The position numbers and the translations under genes were made by a program. The notes beneath the pieces are model-generated. The model was not told where the DNA came from. It saw only the letters and a program-made list of their open reading frames with translations, and made no database searches. A DNA stretch of 9,518 nucleotides from a bacterium. Its GTDB lineage: Bacteria; Krumholzibacteriota; Krumholzibacteriia; JACNKJ01. Location of the stretch: the NCBI GenBank assembly GCA_014382085.1, contig JACNKJ010000208.1, forward strand, positions 1 through 9,518. The letters are read 5' to 3'. Below are positions 6,450 to 9,518 of the stretch, piece by piece (within the stretch, counting starts at the first letter, position 1; every line of letters starts with the position of its first letter).

Positions 6450-8497
6450 AGTGTCGTCCCCTTGTAGCCATTCCACTCTAAAGTCATCAACCAGGTTCGC
6501 CCCGGCAGCGGGAAACCGAGCACATCTTCGGCGCGAGTATCTTCGAGATTCATGCCCTCCAATGAGAGGGACCAGTTCTTACTGATAGATGTACTCAATC
6601 CTGCGCCCAGGAAACGGGTAGCGGCCAAGCGGCGATCCGGATCGTTGTAACGGTCCGTGAAAACTGCATCACGCTTCTCCAGTTCCCCGAATAGCGCAAA
6701 TCGCCCGAACTCGTTCATAAGTCGCGCAAAGAAACGATGTGGTGTGCGATAGGGAAGCGCCTTGCCATCGTAGTCCGGATGTCCGCTTTTATCGCGAGCA
6801 TCCAATCGAGTGTCCGCCAGGCTCAAGGTCCAGGATCGCCAATCCAGAAGGAGGCTCAACTCGCTTCCTCGAATCTCGCTGGATTCGAGATTCTGCGCTT
6901 TCACCGAGTACTGGCTGTTGCGCATGAAAAGGATTTGATCCCACATTCGGCGCTGGAAAAAGCTGATTTCCAGGCGAGCCTGAAGATCACCTCGAATTCC
7001 GCGAAGGGTCAGGCCCAGATCGCCACCGCGTCCGCGCTCGGGCAAGAGTTCGGGATTGGCCTGCACCGAAACATCCTGTCCGAACAGTTCCAACAAACTC
7101 GGCGCGCGGTAGCCCTCATTCAAATTCCCGAAGAGATCGAGGCCGGAATTCTCATCCTCTTTAAGGCGCCAGCGGAACCCGGTCCGACGGAATGCGGCGA
7201 AAGTGTCATGCTCGGCCTTCTCCACCGGCGGCAACCATGGCAAAGAAGGCGGACCGAAATAGTTGTCCCGCAAGCGTTCCTCACCATAGGCAGCCACGAG
7301 AAGTAACTTGCGCCCTTCGCGGCGCAATTCACCGGCCCAATGCAATCCGCGGCGACGGCGTTCGTAGTCTTCGAACTTGGCGGGGTTGAGATTATCGGGC
7401 TGAAAGCGATCATCGCGATGCTCGCCGCGAAGAAGAAAATGCCAGGGAGGCGCAAACAGATCGGCCCGCATCTGCAGACCCAGGCTGCGCAGATGGTCGC
7501 GCGTTTCATCCCCCACAAGGAAGGGGCCGGACTCCTTCTCGGGATTTTGAAACTCGGTCACACCGTCGCGACCCCAAGCCGTGGATTCAAGCCGAAGCGC
7601 ATGGCCGATCAACGGTAGACGCCAGTTTATACGAAGATCTTGGCCACGTTTTACCGAGCGGGTATGATAGGTGGGCAGGGCTTCGCTACCGGGCAGGCCA
7701 TTGTCGCGAAGCAGCCATCGATACATCAAACTGAATTCACCCACAGCTGAAGGACGCTTCAGCCGCATGAGAAAATCGCCGGCGCGCATGTCGGCGTTAC
7801 GCCTAAGGCGAAGCGTATCGTCATCGGCATTGGCCTGAGTGCCTTGCCTGTCGAGGTAGAAAAAATCCGAACGGCTGGCCAAGAGGCTGACGCTGACTTG
7901 GGCCCGCATACCACAGGGTCCCGCGCCGGCTCCCCCGGCCGAGACACGGGTGGTCCCATAGCTTCCCGCACTGAGTGAAAAACGCCGGGCTCGTTTGTTT
8001 TCACTGACCATGTGAATGGCCCCCGCGGGAGATCCCCCACCTAGTTCCGAAGGCACGGCCCCGCGATAAACTTCAATGCGCTCAACACCGGTCAGGGGCA
8101 GTTCGTCCAAGTTCAGGCTGCCGCTCATGGGATGCCTAAGATCTACACCATCCAGGTAGACGGCCAACTCCGATCCACCCGATCCACGGATGCTGGCAGT
8201 GCTGAAAGATCCAAGGCCGCCATATCGACGGAGCTCCACGCCCGGCATCTCCCGCAACAGGATTCGCGCGGCGGGCAAGCGATGAGGGTTCTCATCAGGT
8301 CGAATCACCGACCGGGCCAGACTGCGCTCACTGCGTTCTGCGAAGGCTTCTACAGGATCCCCTTCCACCTCGATGGGCGCCATGATGTAGACAGAATCGG
8401 GCAGCGTCGGCGCTTCTTCCGCGTGCAAAGTCGCGGCAAACCACAGTGGCGCCAGAAGCCAGGCCCAGTTTCGTGTCGGGATGAATGCTTGCGGCAT
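6446..8497 (-). CDS. btuB: BtuB-like TonB-dependent outer-membrane receptor (predicted cobalamin/corrinoid transport)
   Basis: The protein has 683 residues from the ATG at 8497. The open frame continues to 8653, but that part lies in the riboswitch; 8497 has AGGAGG at 8506-8511, 8 nt upstream, and begins a signal peptide (MPQAFIPTRNWAWLLAPLWFAATLHA). A TonB box, DSVYIMA (34-40), resembles DTLVVTA of E. coli BtuB. The plug domain spans ~60-165 with REMPGVELRRYGGLGSFSTA, SIRGSGGSELAVYLDGVDL and VERIEVYRGAVPSELGGGSPAGA. The rest alternates as expected for a 22-strand barrel. The last strand is GRTWLMTLEW; eight further residues follow the usual terminal aromatic, produced by the ATGA overlap with the next gene. 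TonB/ExbBD energise such receptors from the inner membrane. The substrate call rests on the cobalamin riboswitch and the BtuG-like neighbour; no inner-membrane transporter (BtuCDF) genes are in the window. Confidence 0.94.
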   Translation of the reverse strand: MPQAFIPTRNWAWLLAPLWFAATLHAEEAPTLPDSVYIMAPIEVEGDPVEAFAERSERSLARSVIRPDENPHRLPAARILLREMPGVELRRYGGLGSFSTASIRGSGGSELAVYLDGVDLRHPMSGSLNLDELPLTGVERIEVYRGAVPSELGGGSPAGAIHMVSENKRARRFSLSAGSYGTTRVSAGGAGAGPCGMRAQVSVSLLASRSDFFYLDRQGTQANADDDTLRLRRNADMRAGDFLMRLKRPSAVGEFSLMYRWLLRDNGLPGSEALPTYHTRSVKRGQDLRINWRLPLIGHALRLESTAWGRDGVTEFQNPEKESGPFLVGDETRDHLRSLGLQMRADLFAPPWHFLLRGEHRDDRFQPDNLNPAKFEDYERRRRGLHWAGELRREGRKLLLVAAYGEERLRDNYFGPPSLPWLPPVEKAEHDTFAAFRRTGFRWRLKEDENSGLDLFGNLNEGYRAPSLLELFGQDVSVQANPELLPERGRGGDLGLTLRGIRGDLQARLEISFFQRRMWDQILFMRNSQYSVKAQNLESSEIRGSELSLLLDWRSWTLSLADTRLDARDKSGHPDYDGKALPYRTPHRFFARLMNEFGRFALFGELEKRDAVFTDRYNDPDRRLAATRFLGAGLSTSISKNWSLSLEGMNLEDTRAEDVLGFPLPGRTWLMTLEWNGYKGTTL

Positions 8498-8498
8498 T

Positions 8499-8533
8499 AC
8501 CCCTCCCTCCTTTCTTCCGAAGGACGGACAGGT
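8499..8533 (-). promoter_or_regulatory. Hairpin burying the btuB Shine-Dalgarno (candidate riboswitch expression platform)
   Basis: On the minus strand, ACCTGTCCGTCCTT (8533-8520) faces AAGGAGGGAGGGGT (8512-8499) across the 7-nt loop CGGAAGA. Twelve of 14 positions pair (11 Watson-Crick, one G-U) with two G-G mismatches. The 3' arm contains the whole Shine-Dalgarno of the receptor gene. The element lies between the B12 box and the start codon and has no U-tract after it, so it fits control of translation initiation. Confidence 0.65.
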
Positions 8534-8540
8534 GTGATGG

Positions 8541-8700
8541 CCGTGGCAGGTTTCCTGACTTACGGGGTTTCTCTTGCCGCCGCCTTCCCGGTTTCCCAGT
8601 GGCGTCTGTGGCGGCCTCCCGATTACAGTGGCGGGACCGTGGCGGATTTTCACCGCTCTTCCCTATTATGCCCTCAGGCGAAAGCCCTCGGACCACCCTT
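8541..8700 (-). promoter_or_regulatory. Cobalamin (adenosylcobalamin-type) riboswitch
   Basis: The minus strand carries the conserved core of a cobalamin riboswitch in the right order: GGGAA (8663-8659), GGTGAAAATCC (8654-8644), GCCACTGTAA (8632-8623), GCCACTG followed by GGGAAGGC (8603-8582), and the B12 box AGTCAGGAAACCTGCC (8560-8545). A closing helix is possible between GTGG (8696-8693) and CCAC (8546-8543). It sits in the leader of the BtuB-like receptor gene, 48 nt from B12 box to start codon, and should lower expression of the operon when cobalamin is plentiful. Boundaries are approximate to about 10 nt at each end. Confidence 0.96.
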
Positions 8701-8813
8701 GGACTATGACCCGAAGAGAGTAGCTTCTGCAGCTCCCGTGAACAAGGGGAAAGACCCGGGAGCCGTATCGATATCTATTGCTCAAGGCTGGCAGCCCCTC
8801 CATAGTGCCGCAC
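8701..8813. other. Divergent control region between the B12 operon and the EamA gene
   Basis: This stretch holds the 5' part of the B12-operon leader and the upstream region of the EamA gene. An inverted repeat GCTCCCG (8732-8738) / CGGGAGC (8757-8763) with an 18-nt loop precedes the riboswitch on the minus strand. An AT-rich patch (about 8766-8780, GTATCGATATCTATTG) stands out from the GC-rich surroundings and is the most likely site of a -10 element for one or both directions, but I see no well-spaced -35 partner on either strand. Confidence 0.4.
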
Positions 8814-9518
8814 ATGTTTGCCCTTTCCCCCAAAAATCCAGGTAGGAAGGTCACCTTGGCCCTGCTGTCCGTGCAGGTCTTCTATGGCGTGCATTACCTG
8901 GCGGCCAAATGGATCGTGTCCGAAATGGTGCCGGGAGCTTGGGCCGTACTACGCACCGGTACAGCCTGGCTCATCGTTTTGGCCATCGCCCTGGCCATGA
9001 AGCGGCGCCTGCCCCCCAAGAAAGACGTGGCCATCCTGGCGCTTTGCGCCTTTTTCGGAATCGTTCTAAATCAGGCCCTTTTTCTCGAGGGCATCGTGCG
9101 CACCACGGCAGCTCATTCCGCGCTGATCAATAGCCAGATTCCAAGCTTCGCTCTGCTCTGGGCTCTGATTTTGGGGAAAGAGAATCTTACTCGGCGCAAG
9201 GCACTAAGCTTCTTGGCCGGCATGGCGGGAGTTCTAGTTCTCTTGGAAGTGGAAAATTTCCGCTTCGCCAGCGAGTATCTCGTGGGCGATCTGCTCACCA
9301 TCGGCAACGCCGCCAGCTTCGGTTTCTTTCTGGTCATCAGCCGAAATGTCATTCGTAGAAATGATCCGGTGGCCGCCACGGCCGTGGTCCTCTTTTTCGG
9401 AGCCCTGGGTCTTAGCCTCTATGGAGCCAGCGATCTTGCCGCGGCGGATTTCGCCAGCCTCTCCCAGCGCGCAATCGGGGCCATGATATTCGCGATCTTG
9501 GCCCCGATTGCGCGCTGA
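8814..9518 (+). CDS. EamA/DMT-superfamily transporter, apparently truncated in TM8
   Basis: From the ATG at 8814 the frame encodes 234 residues and stops at TGA 9516-9518, the last bases of the window. Hydrophobic segments lie near residues 13-34, 43-62, 71-94, 103-120, 129-146, 159-178, 187-207 and 221-232. The first five form one EamA repeat (GVHYLAAKWIV, LRTGTAWLIVL, NQALFLEGIVRTTAAHSALI, PSFALLWALILGKE), characteristic of drug/metabolite exporters. Full-length members have ten segments and about 290-310 residues, so the protein ends inside TM8 at the place where the family usually reads P-T-A-L-A-Y; here it reads PIAR then stop. It may be a disrupted gene. No clear Shine-Dalgarno precedes the ATG; in-frame TTG (8778) and GTG (8805) starts are no better. 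The substrate cannot be told from sequence. It is divergent from the B12 operon and shares its upstream region. Confidence 0.82.
   Translation: MFALSPKNPGRKVTLALLSVQVFYGVHYLAAKWIVSEMVPGAWAVLRTGTAWLIVLAIALAMKRRLPPKKDVAILALCAFFGIVLNQALFLEGIVRTTAAHSALINSQIPSFALLWALILGKENLTRRKALSFLAGMAGVLVLLEVENFRFASEYLVGDLLTIGNAASFGFFLVISRNVIRRNDPVAATAVVLFFGALGLSLYGASDLAAADFASLSQRAIGAMIFAILAPIAR

Noticed and set aside
8498..8653. 52-residue N-terminal extension of the BtuB-like receptor
   Set aside because: These codons lie in the riboswitch and its expression platform. A strong Shine-Dalgarno and a signal peptide begin at 8497.
8766..8813. Sigma-70-type promoters in the AT-rich patch between the B12 operon and EamA gene
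   Set aside because: Several TANNNT-like hexamers exist on both strands, but none has a -35 match at proper spacing, so I do not call a specific promoter.
8132..8845. 237-codon plus-strand open frame across the receptor start, riboswitch and EamA start
   Set aside because: It crosses a structured RNA element and two better-supported genes and has no protein motif.
1..9518. CRISPR arrays, insertion sequences, tRNA or rRNA genes, phage genes
   Set aside because: I found no direct-repeat arrays, transposase motifs, tRNA-like cloverleaves or rRNA segments; the window is ordinary operon-dense chromosome apart from the riboswitch.

Overview
The window looks like chromosomal DNA of a GC-rich, Gram-negative bacterium, probably from the FCB superphylum or a neighbouring lineage (Eisenbacteria- or Krumholzibacteria-like; this is inference). 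The reasons are a TonB-dependent outer-membrane receptor, several signal-peptide and lipobox proteins, and a secreted protein ending in a FlgD/type-IX-sorting-like C-terminal domain of the kind common in those phyla.

Layout. (1) 1-2437, minus strand: a secreted calcineurin-like phosphoesterase with purple-acid-phosphatase-like architecture, followed 14 nt later by a lipoprotein with a carboxypeptidase-regulatory-like domain and a fibronectin-III-like domain, which runs off the left edge. (2) 2438-2594: a short divergent intergenic region. (3) 2595-3963, plus strand: lipoyl synthase (lipA) overlapping a GNAT acetyltransferase by 8 nt. (4) 3960-8700, minus strand: a cobalamin-riboswitch-controlled operon. 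It holds a BtuB-like TonB-dependent receptor, a beta-propeller protein resembling the Bacteroides surface B12-binding protein BtuG, and a lipoprotein with divergent M23-like motifs. (5) 8814-9518, plus strand: a divergently transcribed EamA-type transporter that stops early, inside its eighth membrane segment.

The main result is region 4. The riboswitch is unmistakable (B12 box and all core conserved blocks). The three genes are tightly coupled: an ATGA overlap, then a 9-nt gap with a strong Shine-Dalgarno and a GTG start. The operon appears to end at an intrinsic terminator lying inside the convergent GNAT gene. I read it as a corrinoid-uptake operon: capture at the surface by the propeller, passage through the BtuB-like receptor, and an unassigned accessory lipoprotein. 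The downstream hairpin that buries the btuB ribosome-binding site suggests control of translation rather than of transcription termination.
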